A stretch of DNA of 18,852 bases from Acetofilamentum sp. (GTDB lineage Bacteria; Bacteroidota; Bacteroidia; Bacteroidales; JAFGXI01), in assembly GCA_020720565.1 (NCBI GenBank), contig DYOK01000015.1, forward strand, positions 1 to 18,852, given 5' to 3'. The translations under genes were made by a program, and so were the position numbers. The notes under the pieces are model-generated. The model was not told where the DNA came from, ran no database searches, and was given only the letters and a program-made list of their open reading frames with translations. This document shows positions 1-7,340 of the stretch, one piece after another; within the stretch, counting starts at the first letter, position 1, and every line of letters starts with the position of its first letter.

Positions 1-688
1 CTTTATAAATCATCGATTTACGTGAAATCCCTACTAATATTGGCTTCTCAAAAATTTTAAATTGGGTTAATTTTTTAAGTAACTCATAATTTTGCTCAAT
101 GGTTTTCCCAAAACCAAAACCTGGATCGATTATCAAGTCGTGTAATCCTAAGCGTGTTGCTTTATCTGTAATTTCCGAAAAGTAATGAATCAATTCATGA
201 GTTACATTTTTATAAGTTGGATTTTGCTGCATATTTTGAGGTAAGCCCTTAATGTGCATAGCCACATAAGGAACTTGTAACTTGGCAACTGTAGGTAGCA
301 TTTCGGAGTCCCATTGTCCACCAGAAATGTCGTTGATAATGCTAATACGATGTGCTTTCACAGCCCATTCTGCAATTTCGGACCGAAAAGTATCAAGCGA
401 AAAAATAACTTTGGGAAACAAGTATCTAAGTTCAGACAAAACAGGGGAAAGTCTTGCTTTTTCGTCGTTTGAGCCGATTAATTCGGCACCCGGTCTCGAC
501 GAAACGGCACCAATATCGATGATATCGGCACCTTCGATTAACATTTGTTCAATTCTTTTGAAAGCTATTTTGGGTTTACAATATTTTCCGCCATCCGAAA
601 ACGAATCGGGCGTTAAATTTAAGATACCCATAAGTTTTGGCTGGGTAAATTCCATCAAAACCCCATTACAATTGATAGAAGTTAGCAT
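1..688 (-). CDS. folP: dihydropteroate synthase, 3' end cut by window edge
   Basis: Condenses 6-hydroxymethyl-7,8-dihydropterin diphosphate with p-aminobenzoate to give dihydropteroate in cytosolic folate synthesis; the target of sulfonamides. Translating the minus strand from the ATG at 688 gives 229 open codons running off base 1. The TIM-barrel signatures appear in order: NLTPDSFSDGG (residues 24-34), DIGAVSSRPGA (about 58-68), SLDTF, a conserved IINDISGG, then DPGFGFGKT and GISRKS close to the edge. Family members are about 270-280 residues, so some 45-50 C-terminal residues lie outside the window. The 688 start is the first ATG after an in-frame TAA, and it leaves the usual short lead-in before the first motif. 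The gene is divergent from the binding-protein/kinase pair, with a 167-bp spacer. No lesions seen; identity is very secure. Confidence 0.95.
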   Translation of the reverse strand, partial: MLTSINCNGVLMEFTQPKLMGILNLTPDSFSDGGKYCKPKIAFKRIEQMLIEGADIIDIGAVSSRPGAELIGSNDEKARLSPVLSELRYLFPKVIFSLDTFRSEIAEWAVKAHRISIINDISGGQWDSEMLPTVAKLQVPYVAMHIKGLPQNMQQNPTYKNVTHELIHYFSEITDKATRLGLHDLIIDPGFGFGKTIEQNYELLKKLTQFKIFEKPILVGISRKSMIYK

Positions 689-729
689 ATCGTTGAGAAA
701 TTAAGAAACTATTCGAATTCGTTTACGTT

Positions 730-737
730 CAAATATA
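730..737 (-). promoter_or_regulatory. possible folP -7 box
   Basis: On the minus strand this reads TATATTTG, a full match to the Bacteroidota -7 pattern TAnnTTTG, about 42 nt upstream of the folP ATG. No TTTG is found at the expected 19-21 nt spacing, so only half of the promoter is supported. Confidence 0.35.
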
Positions 738-752
738 CATTTTGTAAGTCGA

Positions 753-833
753 AATGTATTTGTTGTATATATTTTGATCAAGCGTATCATAACTCATAGT
801 GGTAAAAAACATTTTATTAGGTCGAAGACCTTA
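753..833 (-). repeat. outward intergenic arm, copy 1 (5' side of binding-protein gene)
   Basis: The core AGGTCGAAGACCTTA (819-833) is the reverse complement of the family core. Its gene-proximal end faces the lipoprotein gene starting at 856 and its AT-rich tail points toward folP. The tail, read on the minus strand, keeps a block resembling AAAATATATACAACA, which aligns with the same tail position in the 5591 and 11779 copies. The tail limit is approximate; the core is certain. Confidence 0.7.
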
Positions 834-855
834 TTTGAATCCAAAAGTAAAAAAT

Positions 856-1611
856 ATGTGGTTAAAAAGTAGTGTATTAGCTGGCGGACTTGTCATTTTG
901 ATGGTCTTTTTGTCTACATGTACAAGCAAAGAAAAGCCTGAGTTGCTTATTTATTGCGGTATTACTATGATAGAGCCAATGAATTCTATCGCTTCGCAAT
1001 TCGAAAAAGAACACGATTGTATAATTGAAATTGTTAAAGGAGGGACTGGTACTTTGCTCGAAAGTATAAGAACCCATCAAAATGGCGATTTGTTTCTGCC
1101 TGGCTCTGCCAATTATTATAATCAAATGAACCGACACGAATTTTCAGATACAGCAAAATTAGGACAAAATTTAGCTGTTTTAATGGTCGAAAAGGGAAAC
1201 CCTAAACAAATAAAGCACATTAATCAACTAACCGATAGCACACTTAGAATTATTGTAAGTAATTCGAATAGTGGGAGTATAGGAATCGAGACCAAGCAAA
1301 TCCTGGATCGATTTGGAAATTATGAGCAAGTTTTAGCAAATGCAAAATTAATTACCTCCGATTCGAAAGATTTAACCAGATTATTACTCGATAAACAAGC
1401 CGATGTAGCCATAAATTGGGCTGCAGAAGCTTTTAAAAATGGTCACGATAAAAAATTAGATGTTGTTTACATAGAATCTAAATTTGCTCACAGCACACCA
1501 ATTATATTGTGTGTGTTAAAAAATAGCAAGAATAAGGCTTTGAGCACAGAATTTCTCAAATTTGCAAGCTCAGAATACGGAAAAAAAATCTTTAACCAAC
1601 ACGGGTTCTAA
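856..1611 (+). CDS. ModA-like periplasmic solute-binding lipoprotein, probable ligand sensor
   Basis: A 251-residue protein with an N-terminal hydrophobic segment (residues 7-20) ending in FLSTC22, a lipobox-like site with an unusual Thr just before Cys. The rest looks like a type 2 periplasmic binding protein of the molybdate-binding (ModA) kind: YCGITM at 33-38, GGTGT at 62-66, DLFLPGS at 78-84, SGSIG at 139-143, DVAINW at 183-188 and an HGF C-terminus like the YGF end of ModA. An upstream in-frame start at 799 exists, but its first 19 codons read through an intergenic repeat and would precede the signal peptide, so the ATG at 856 is chosen. The stop TAA overlaps the kinase ATG by one base, so the two are almost surely co-translated. 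There are no ModB/ModC transporter genes alongside, which argues for sensing rather than uptake. The ligand is unknown; calling it molybdate would be unsafe. Confidence 0.8.
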   Translation: MWLKSSVLAGGLVILMVFLSTCTSKEKPELLIYCGITMIEPMNSIASQFEKEHDCIIEIVKGGTGTLLESIRTHQNGDLFLPGSANYYNQMNRHEFSDTAKLGQNLAVLMVEKGNPKQIKHINQLTDSTLRIIVSNSNSGSIGIETKQILDRFGNYEQVLANAKLITSDSKDLTRLLLDKQADVAINWAAEAFKNGHDKKLDVVYIESKFAHSTPIILCVLKNSKNKALSTEFLKFASSEYGKKIFNQHGF

Positions 1612-4600
1612 TGGAAAGAATATTTAATATCGACTTTAAAGATAAGATAATCAGAGATATGATGTTTCTGATTGTCTTGTTTTTTGTGTCTATTGGCATA
1701 ATTGTCGTTTTTGGGTTTGCCTACGAGCAATATAAAATGAAAACAATTCAATCTCAAATTGATAATATCCATCAAAAACGAGAATTACTTTCGATAATGA
1801 ATGTGAAAATTAAAGACTTAAAATCTCAAATTAACATTTATAAAACCACTCGTTTCGAAACCGATTTTATTTCGAATGGTCAGCAATATCGCAATAGTTT
1901 ATTACAACTTCAAAAATTGGTCAATGTATTACAAAATGGGGGTACTTATATAGAAAACATTCAAGTGAACAGCCAGTTTACTAACGATTCTCAATTGAGT
2001 ATTACTTATAAAAAAATTGAAGATTGTAAGTGCTCTACCATCAAACAGGTTGACCCCATAATTAACGAATTGTTAAAAGTTGATGAAAAAATTCAGGCGC
2101 TAGGGTATCAATCGAATCTACATAACGGCATATTAGATATCTATATTAAAGAATCGGAGGCGTATTTTACTAGATTAGAGGAGGTTGGAAACGCCGCATC
2201 GGTCAATTTATATACGATGTTGCTAGAGCGTAGAGATCATCTGAACCGTAACTCAACCGTTTTTGAGTGGGTAAAAAATTTAATTGTTGTTCTAATTTTA
2301 CTGCTGATGCTTTATATGGCTCGAAAAGTATTTAGAAAAATTAAAAAAATATTACACAATTTAGAAGCCTTTGTCGAAAAGAACGAATATCTAACTCAAG
2401 CCATCGAAGAAAGCCCTGTGTCTTTTGTAATAACCAATACGAAAGGCGAAATTGAATATGTAAACTCATATTTCACTCAACAGACGGGATACTCCAAAGA
2501 AGAAGCAATAGGTGCTAATCCGAAAATTCTAAAAACAGGAATACTTCCTCAACAATTTTATGCTAATTTATGGAGCACCATTCAATCGGGTAAAGTTTGG
2601 AAAGGTGAATTTTGCAATCAGAACAAATTGGGCGAAATATACTGGGAACAAGCTGTGATTGCACCTTTAAAAAATGCAAAAGGTGAAATTGTCAATTATG
2701 TGTCTATTAAAGAAAATGTGACCGAAAAACGCAAACTTAAAAACTCATTAAAAGAAAATACCGAGTCATTACAAGCCATAATCGATAATTTACCAGTTGG
2801 AATTATTATCCTCAACCAACAAAAGCAAATATTATCGATTAATCCGGAAGCAGCAAGAATTTTAAAATATAATTCATTATCTGAAGCTAACCAACACACT
2901 GTCAATCAAGTTTGCCACAATTGTATCACTCGAACACAAGAAAAACAATGTCCAATTTTTGATCTTGGTCAGAAATCATACGCTTTGCAAGAGCGCAAAA
3001 TGTCTGGCAAGTTGGGCGATATAATGGTGTTGAAAAGTGCTATTCCTATCAAAATTAACGACGATGAATTGCTTCTCGAAGCTTTTATGGACATCACAGA
3101 GCAAAAGAATGCTGGGCAAAAAGAAAAGGAAGCCAATCTGGCCAAATCAAAATTTTTGGCCAATATGAGCCATGAGCTTAGAACACCATTAAACGGTATT
3201 ATTGGTTCAGTTGAGATATTAAAATCGATGGAATTAAACAGCGAACAACAACAAATATTTTCAATAATACAGACTTCGGGCGAAAATCTACTTAATATTA
3301 TCAACGACATACTCGATTTTTCAAAAATCGAAGCCAACAAAATTGTTTTAGAAAGTATTAGCTTTAATATCAATGAGCTGATTGAGCAAGTTGTCAGGCA
3401 ATTTTCATATAAATCGAACGAAACACATGTGGAATTGCTATATCGAATTGCACCTGACGTTCCCGAAAACATTGTTGGAGATAGAGTAAAATTGACTCAA
3501 ATATTGGTGAATTTGATCGGTAATGCATTCAAATTTACAAAAGAAGGAGAAATTTTATTAGATATTAGTGTCGAAAAAAAGAATCAAAGCCAGTATTCTT
3601 TGATATTTAGTATCGAAGACTCAGGTATAGGAATTCCACTTGAAAAACAAAAGCACATTTTTGACCCTTTTACTCAAGCCGATTCCTCAACCACACGTCA
3701 ATTTGGTGGTACAGGTTTAGGAACTACTATTTCGAAAAATTTTGTTGAACTCATGGGAGGGCAAATACAAGTCATTAGCCCAAATCCACGTTATGAGCCA
3801 AATCAAAAGGGATCAATTTTTCGATTTAATATTCAAACACACGAAGATATAACCCTACCAAAAACAGTATTTGTACACAAAAAGCCTAAAGTCGCCATTG
3901 TACATAATCATCGGTTAAGCAGCCATATTTTGAACGAAAAGCTCAATCAAATTGGCATTGAATCAGATATGATTAAAACTGATTTAAACTCAATAAAACA
4001 AATTGATTTTCAACCTTATGATTGTGTGTTAATCGATTGGGATTATAAAATTTTGGATATTAACAAGTTAATGGAAAATATCACTATTAATACCAAAATA
4101 ATATTATTATCATCTGTTCGAATTACTAACGAAAATATCACCAACTCCGATAAAATAAGTTCGATTATCTATAAGCCTTTGATATTTAGCGAATTTTATA
4201 AAATTGCTAAAATTATTATTAACTCTGATGTTGAAATAAAAAGTAAACCAATTCAAGAAGTTAAATTCTTTTACAAAGTTTTGTTAGTAGAAGACAATGA
4301 GTTTAATCAAAAAGTGGGTAAAAAACTTCTTGAACAAATTGGGTGCACTGTCAGTTTAGCTGAAAACGGAGAAATTGCCATAGATAAAGCATTTAAAGAA
4401 AATTTTGATGTCATATTTATGGATGTTCAGATGCCTGTAATGAATGGGTTAGACGCAACTATGTGGCTCAGACAAAAAGATTGTAAAGTACCCATTGTAG
4501 CCATGACAGCCAATGCCACCATTAAAGATAGAGAAATTTGCCTCGAAGCAGGAATGAACAATTTCTTATCAAAACCTTTCAGAAAAGAAGAGCTCATAAG

Positions 4601-4637
4601 TATTTTAAACACACTACGTAATAATATGGTTTCGTAA
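1611..4637 (+). CDS. hybrid sensor histidine kinase with two PAS and two receiver domains
   Basis: A 1008-residue inner-membrane hybrid kinase. Segments in order: transmembrane helix about 17-37; a mostly helical periplasmic region 40-220 containing C139 and C141; second helix about 222-238; PAS about 258-375; a second PAS about 385-500 with C435-x2-C438-x8-C447; HisKA with FLANMSHELRTPLNG and phosphoacceptor H521; HATPase_c with N box (N634/N638), DSGIGI (670-675) and GGTGLG (699-704). Receiver 1 (about 759-870) keeps D809 and K855 but lacks the acidic pair at strand 1 (VAIVHNH). Receiver 2 (about 888-1004) is complete, with E894/D895, D938, T966 and K988. No HPt or DNA-binding domain is present, so phosphate must go to a partner encoded elsewhere. 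The start overlaps the stop of the binding-protein gene (TAATG), which implies the lipoprotein feeds the periplasmic domain. The function class is secure; the stimulus is unknown. Confidence 0.93.
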   Translation: MERIFNIDFKDKIIRDMMFLIVLFFVSIGIIVVFGFAYEQYKMKTIQSQIDNIHQKRELLSIMNVKIKDLKSQINIYKTTRFETDFISNGQQYRNSLLQLQKLVNVLQNGGTYIENIQVNSQFTNDSQLSITYKKIEDCKCSTIKQVDPIINELLKVDEKIQALGYQSNLHNGILDIYIKESEAYFTRLEEVGNAASVNLYTMLLERRDHLNRNSTVFEWVKNLIVVLILLLMLYMARKVFRKIKKILHNLEAFVEKNEYLTQAIEESPVSFVITNTKGEIEYVNSYFTQQTGYSKEEAIGANPKILKTGILPQQFYANLWSTIQSGKVWKGEFCNQNKLGEIYWEQAVIAPLKNAKGEIVNYVSIKENVTEKRKLKNSLKENTESLQAIIDNLPVGIIILNQQKQILSINPEAARILKYNSLSEANQHTVNQVCHNCITRTQEKQCPIFDLGQKSYALQERKMSGKLGDIMVLKSAIPIKINDDELLLEAFMDITEQKNAGQKEKEANLAKSKFLANMSHELRTPLNGIIGSVEILKSMELNSEQQQIFSIIQTSGENLLNIINDILDFSKIEANKIVLESISFNINELIEQVVRQFSYKSNETHVELLYRIAPDVPENIVGDRVKLTQILVNLIGNAFKFTKEGEILLDISVEKKNQSQYSLIFSIEDSGIGIPLEKQKHIFDPFTQADSSTTRQFGGTGLGTTISKNFVELMGGQIQVISPNPRYEPNQKGSIFRFNIQTHEDITLPKTVFVHKKPKVAIVHNHRLSSHILNEKLNQIGIESDMIKTDLNSIKQIDFQPYDCVLIDWDYKILDINKLMENITINTKIILLSSVRITNENITNSDKISSIIYKPLIFSEFYKIAKIIINSDVEIKSKPIQEVKFFYKVLLVEDNEFNQKVGKKLLEQIGCTVSLAENGEIAIDKAFKENFDVIFMDVQMPVMNGLDATMWLRQKDCKVPIVAMTANATIKDREICLEAGMNNFLSKPFRKEELISILNTLRNNMVS

Positions 4638-4645
4638 CTAGCCAT
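4627..4645 (+). repeat. remnant of intergenic arm at kinase 3' end
   Basis: GGTTTCGTAACTAGCCAT matches the middle block of the family (TTTTGTAACTAGCAT) and contains the kinase stop codon TAA. The TTAAGG core itself is missing here. A weak inverted counterpart lies near 4686-4706, reading TTGACCAAATTTA on the minus strand. Together they suggest a decayed two-arm element filling this 85-109 bp spacer. Confidence 0.4.
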
Positions 4646-4693
4646 CTCATTACAAGCTCAAAACAGACCAATACAAGTAATGCATTGCTTAAA

Positions 4694-4725
4694 TTTGGTC
4701 AAGGTTTAAAAAAAAACTAATTTTG
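4694..4725 (+). promoter_or_regulatory. fabI promoter, Bacteroidota type
   Basis: TTTG at 4694-4697, then exactly 20 bases, then TAATTTTG at 4718-4725. This is a full match to the Bacteroidota primary-sigma pattern TTTG-N19-21-TAnnTTTG. Transcription would start near 4732, leaving a leader of about 15 nt before the ATG at 4747. It also shows that the in-frame TTG at 4723 lies inside the -7 box and cannot be the translation start. Confidence 0.75.
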
Positions 4726-4746
4726 CAGCTCACTAAAAATAATATT

Positions 4747-5580
4747 ATGGCATATAATTTATTAAAAGGGAAGAAAGGCATCATTTTCGGTGCTCTGAAC
4801 AATTTATCTATTGCATGGAAAGTGGCCGAAAAAGCCCACGAAGAAGGCGCAGAATTTATTTTAACCAATGCACCAGTTGCAATGCGTTTTGGCGAGATTC
4901 ACGAATTAGCTAAAAAAACGGGTTCTGAAGTGGTTGCAGCTGATGCTTCAAAATTAGAAGATATCGAAAATTTGTTCGAAATTGCTCAGAAAAAATATGG
5001 TAAAATAGACTTTATTCTACATTCAATTGGCATGTCGATGAACGTACGTAAAGGTCTTAAATACGACGAATTAGATTACGATTATTACCATAAAACAATG
5101 GATATTTCGGCTATGTCGTTTCATCGAGTGATTCAAGTGGCCAAACAACGCGATATTATGAACGAATGGGGCTCTATTGTAGCATTAACTTATGTGGCCG
5201 CCCAACGTACTTTATTCCGATACAACGATATGGCAGATGCCAAAGCTATGCTCGAATCTATTGCTCGCAGTTTCGGTTATATATACGGTCGCGAGAAAAA
5301 AGTTCGCATCAATACCATTTCGCAATCGCCAACCATGACCACTGCTGGTAGTGGTGTAAAAGGAATTGATAATCTGCTCGACTTTACCGATAGAATGTCG
5401 CCGCTTGGTAATGCAAGTGCCGAAGAATGTGCCGACTATTGCATTACAATGTTCTCCGATTTAACCAAAAAAGTTACCATGCAAAATTTGTTTCACGATG
5501 GTGGATTCTCGAGCATGGGAATGAGCGAAAAAGCCATGACAGTGTACAACAAAAGTCTTGAACAAGATTCTGAAAAATAG
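4747..5580 (+). CDS. fabI: enoyl-[acyl-carrier-protein] reductase (NADH)
   Basis: Catalyses the last step of each fatty acid elongation round, reducing trans-2-enoyl-ACP; a cytosolic short-chain dehydrogenase and the triclosan target. 277 residues, the usual length. The N-terminal nucleotide region has the FabI-type GALNNLSIAW (15-24) instead of the classical TGxxxGxG. Catalytic residues are Y149, Y159 and K166 in the Y-x6-K arrangement RYNDMADAK, followed by SIARSFGYIYGRE and the substrate-loop region QSPTMTTAGSGVKG. The sequence closely resembles the Bacteroides FabI as I recall it. The start ATG at 4747 follows the promoter by a short leader; an in-frame TTG 24 nt earlier is rejected because it sits in the -7 box. 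Likely its own transcription unit, followed by a repeat arm 10 bp after the stop. Confidence 0.95.
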   Translation: MAYNLLKGKKGIIFGALNNLSIAWKVAEKAHEEGAEFILTNAPVAMRFGEIHELAKKTGSEVVAADASKLEDIENLFEIAQKKYGKIDFILHSIGMSMNVRKGLKYDELDYDYYHKTMDISAMSFHRVIQVAKQRDIMNEWGSIVALTYVAAQRTLFRYNDMADAKAMLESIARSFGYIYGREKKVRINTISQSPTMTTAGSGVKGIDNLLDFTDRMSPLGNASAEECADYCITMFSDLTKKVTMQNLFHDGGFSSMGMSEKAMTVYNKSLEQDSEK

Positions 5581-5590
5581 TTATAAATAT

Positions 5591-5670
5591 TTAAGGTATT
5601 CGACCTGTTTTTTGTGACTAGCCATATATCAACCTTCTAGCTTAATAAAATACAACAAAAATTATACATA
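5591..5670 (+). repeat. outward intergenic arm, copy 2 (3' of fabI)
   Basis: Core TTAAGGTATTCGACCT (5591-5606), then GTGACTAGCCATATATCA and a tail with AATAAAATACAACAAAAATT. The tail aligns well with the 11779 copy (AATAAAATACGACATTATATT). The TTAAGG end faces fabI. No clear facing partner before lpdA. Confidence 0.8.
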
Positions 5671-5676
5671 AATATT

Positions 5677-5684
5677 TATATTTG
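5677..5684 (+). promoter_or_regulatory. possible lpdA -7 box
   Basis: TATATTTG matches TAnnTTTG, 62 nt upstream of the lpdA ATG, but no TTTG lies at the right spacing upstream. Weak on its own in such AT-rich DNA. Confidence 0.25.
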
Positions 5685-5746
5685 AATTAATTGTATGTAT
5701 TATCTTAATAAATGATTTCCAAAAAAAACTAAACAATAAAACCATC

Positions 5747-7135
5747 ATGACATTTGATTTAATCGTATTAGGCAGCGGTCCCGGAGGATATGTGGCTGCC
5801 ATTCGTGCCTCGCAATTGGGAATGAAAGTCGGCGTTGTCGAACGTTCAGAATTAGGTGGCATATGCCTCAATTGGGGCTGTATCCCTACCAAATCGTTAT
5901 TAAAATCTGCTCAAGTATATGAATACCTTCAGCATGCCGAAGATTACGGAATTAGTATCGAAGGCCAGGCTAAAGCCGATTTCGAAAGAATTGTTGCTCG
6001 AAGTAGAGGTGTAGCCGATGGAATGAGCAAAGGCATACAGTTTTTATTCAAAAAAAACAACATCGAAGTTATTAAAGGAACCGGAAAACTTAAAGCAAAA
6101 GGCGTTTTGGAAGTCAATACCGAAAATGGAATTGTCGAATTAACAGCACCACACATCATTTTAGCGACTGGTGCACGTTCTAAGCAGTTACCTAATTTAC
6201 CGCAAGATGGTAAAAAAATAATTGGATATCGCGAAGCCTTAAGCTTGCCAAAACAACCAAAATCAATGATAATAGTAGGTTCTGGAGCCATAGGTAGTGA
6301 ATTTGCTCACTTTTATCATACCCTTGGAACTCAAGTTACTTTAGTCGAATTTATGCCCACTATTGTGCCTAACGAAGATGAAGAAGTTGGTAAAACATTA
6401 GCTCGTTCGTTCAAAAAAGCCAAGATGAATATCATGGTTGACTCTTCGGTCGAAAGTGTCGAAACTAGCGGCGAACTATGCAAAGTGCAGATAAAAACCA
6501 AAAAAGGAATCGAAACACACGAAGCCGAAATTGTACTTTCTGCAGTAGGAATTACACCTAATATCGAAAATATTGGCCTCGAAGAACTGGGCATAGCGAT
6601 CGAAAAAGGAAAGATAAAAGTCGATGATTACTATCGAACCAATGTAGATGGCATCTACGCCATTGGAGATATTGTTCATGGACAAGCATTAGCACATGTG
6701 GCTTCTGCCGAAGGTATTACTTGCGTTGAGGCCATCAATGGTCATCATCCTGAGCCTATTGACTATAAAAATATTCCTGGTTGTACATACACATCACCCG
6801 AGGTGGCCTCGGTTGGCATGACAGAGAAGATGGCAATCGATGCCGGTTACGAAATTAAAGTGGGTAAATTTCCATTTACGGCATCGGGTAAAGCCAGTGC
6901 TGCTGGAGCAAAAGAGGGTTTTGTTAAACTGATTTTTGATGCCAAATATGGCGAACTTTTAGGCGGTCACTTAATTGGAGCTAATGTAACCGAAATGATT
7001 GCAGAATTGGTTGCGGTTCGTAAATTGGAAACAACAGGACATCAATTGATTAAAACCATCCATCCGCACCCGACCATGTCGGAAGCCATAATGGAAGCGG
7101 CGGCAGCTGCTTACGACGAAGTAATTCATATATAG
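5747..7135 (+). CDS. lpdA: dihydrolipoyl dehydrogenase (E3)
   Basis: FAD enzyme that re-oxidises dihydrolipoamide with NAD+ in 2-oxoacid dehydrogenase complexes or the glycine cleavage system. 462 residues, typical length. FAD-binding GSGPGGYVAA at 9-18; redox disulfide in GGICLNWGC (C40 and C45); NAD-binding GSGAIGSEFA in the middle; the second FAD motif with AIGD; and the C-terminal interface pair H441/E446 in HPHPTMSE that completes the active site across the dimer. All catalytic features are present, separating it from soluble transhydrogenase or mercuric reductase relatives. No E1 or E2 genes are next to it, so which complex it serves cannot be told from context. The ATG at 5747 starts directly at the FAD fold, as usual. 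Confidence 0.95.
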   Translation: MTFDLIVLGSGPGGYVAAIRASQLGMKVGVVERSELGGICLNWGCIPTKSLLKSAQVYEYLQHAEDYGISIEGQAKADFERIVARSRGVADGMSKGIQFLFKKNNIEVIKGTGKLKAKGVLEVNTENGIVELTAPHIILATGARSKQLPNLPQDGKKIIGYREALSLPKQPKSMIIVGSGAIGSEFAHFYHTLGTQVTLVEFMPTIVPNEDEEVGKTLARSFKKAKMNIMVDSSVESVETSGELCKVQIKTKKGIETHEAEIVLSAVGITPNIENIGLEELGIAIEKGKIKVDDYYRTNVDGIYAIGDIVHGQALAHVASAEGITCVEAINGHHPEPIDYKNIPGCTYTSPEVASVGMTEKMAIDAGYEIKVGKFPFTASGKASAAGAKEGFVKLIFDAKYGELLGGHLIGANVTEMIAELVAVRKLETTGHQLIKTIHPHPTMSEAIMEAAAAAYDEVIHI

Positions 7136-7166
7136 TCATTTGTGTTTTCTTTTGACATTTTGTCAT

Positions 7167-7213
7167 TCAATTACCATCAGAAACACACAATCTGACAATG
7201 GTATGGTGATTGA
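7167..7213 (+). other. stem-loop after lpdA
   Basis: TCAATTACCAT (7167-7177) pairs with ATGGTGATTGA (7203-7213) over 11 bp with one G-T wobble, and an inner CAGA/TCTG pair (7178-7181, 7191-7194) can form. There is no T-run after it, so it is not a standard intrinsic terminator; it may be a 3'-end stabilising or decayed-repeat structure. Confidence 0.4.
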
Positions 7214-7248
7214 AAAGCTATTAGGAACAATATTAAGTTCTTTGAGAA

Positions 7249-7324
7249 ATACATTGTAGTTTATTAACGTTATTGCTCAATAAATACTTGGTTATTAAAG
7301 TATTAAATAGGTCGAAGACCTTAA
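7249..7324 (-). repeat. outward intergenic arm, copy 3 (5' of trxB)
   Basis: Core AGGTCGAAGACCTTAA (7309-7324), an exact reverse complement of TTAAGGTCTTCGACCT, 16 bp before the trxB ATG. The AT-rich tail runs back toward lpdA and ends around an AATACATTGTAG block matching the family tail. It faces away from trxB, mirroring the copy at the trxB 3' end. Confidence 0.8.
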
Positions 7325-7340
7325 AATAAAAACATTAGAT

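Noticed and set aside
282..704. 140-codon plus-strand open frame
   Set aside because: It lies antisense to folP, whose minus-strand translation carries all family motifs; the plus frame has no recognisable content.
799..855. Longer start for the binding lipoprotein
   Set aside because: The extra 19 residues are translated from an intergenic repeat core (819-833) and would push the signal peptide inward; the ATG at 856 gives a normal lipoprotein leader.
4723..4746. TTG start for fabI
   Set aside because: The codon sits inside the -7 promoter box, and the family N-terminus (MAYNLLKGK) begins at the ATG at 4747.
7167..7213. Stem-loop after lpdA as intrinsic terminator
   Set aside because: The stem is reasonable, but no T-run follows on either strand; kept only as a low-confidence structure.
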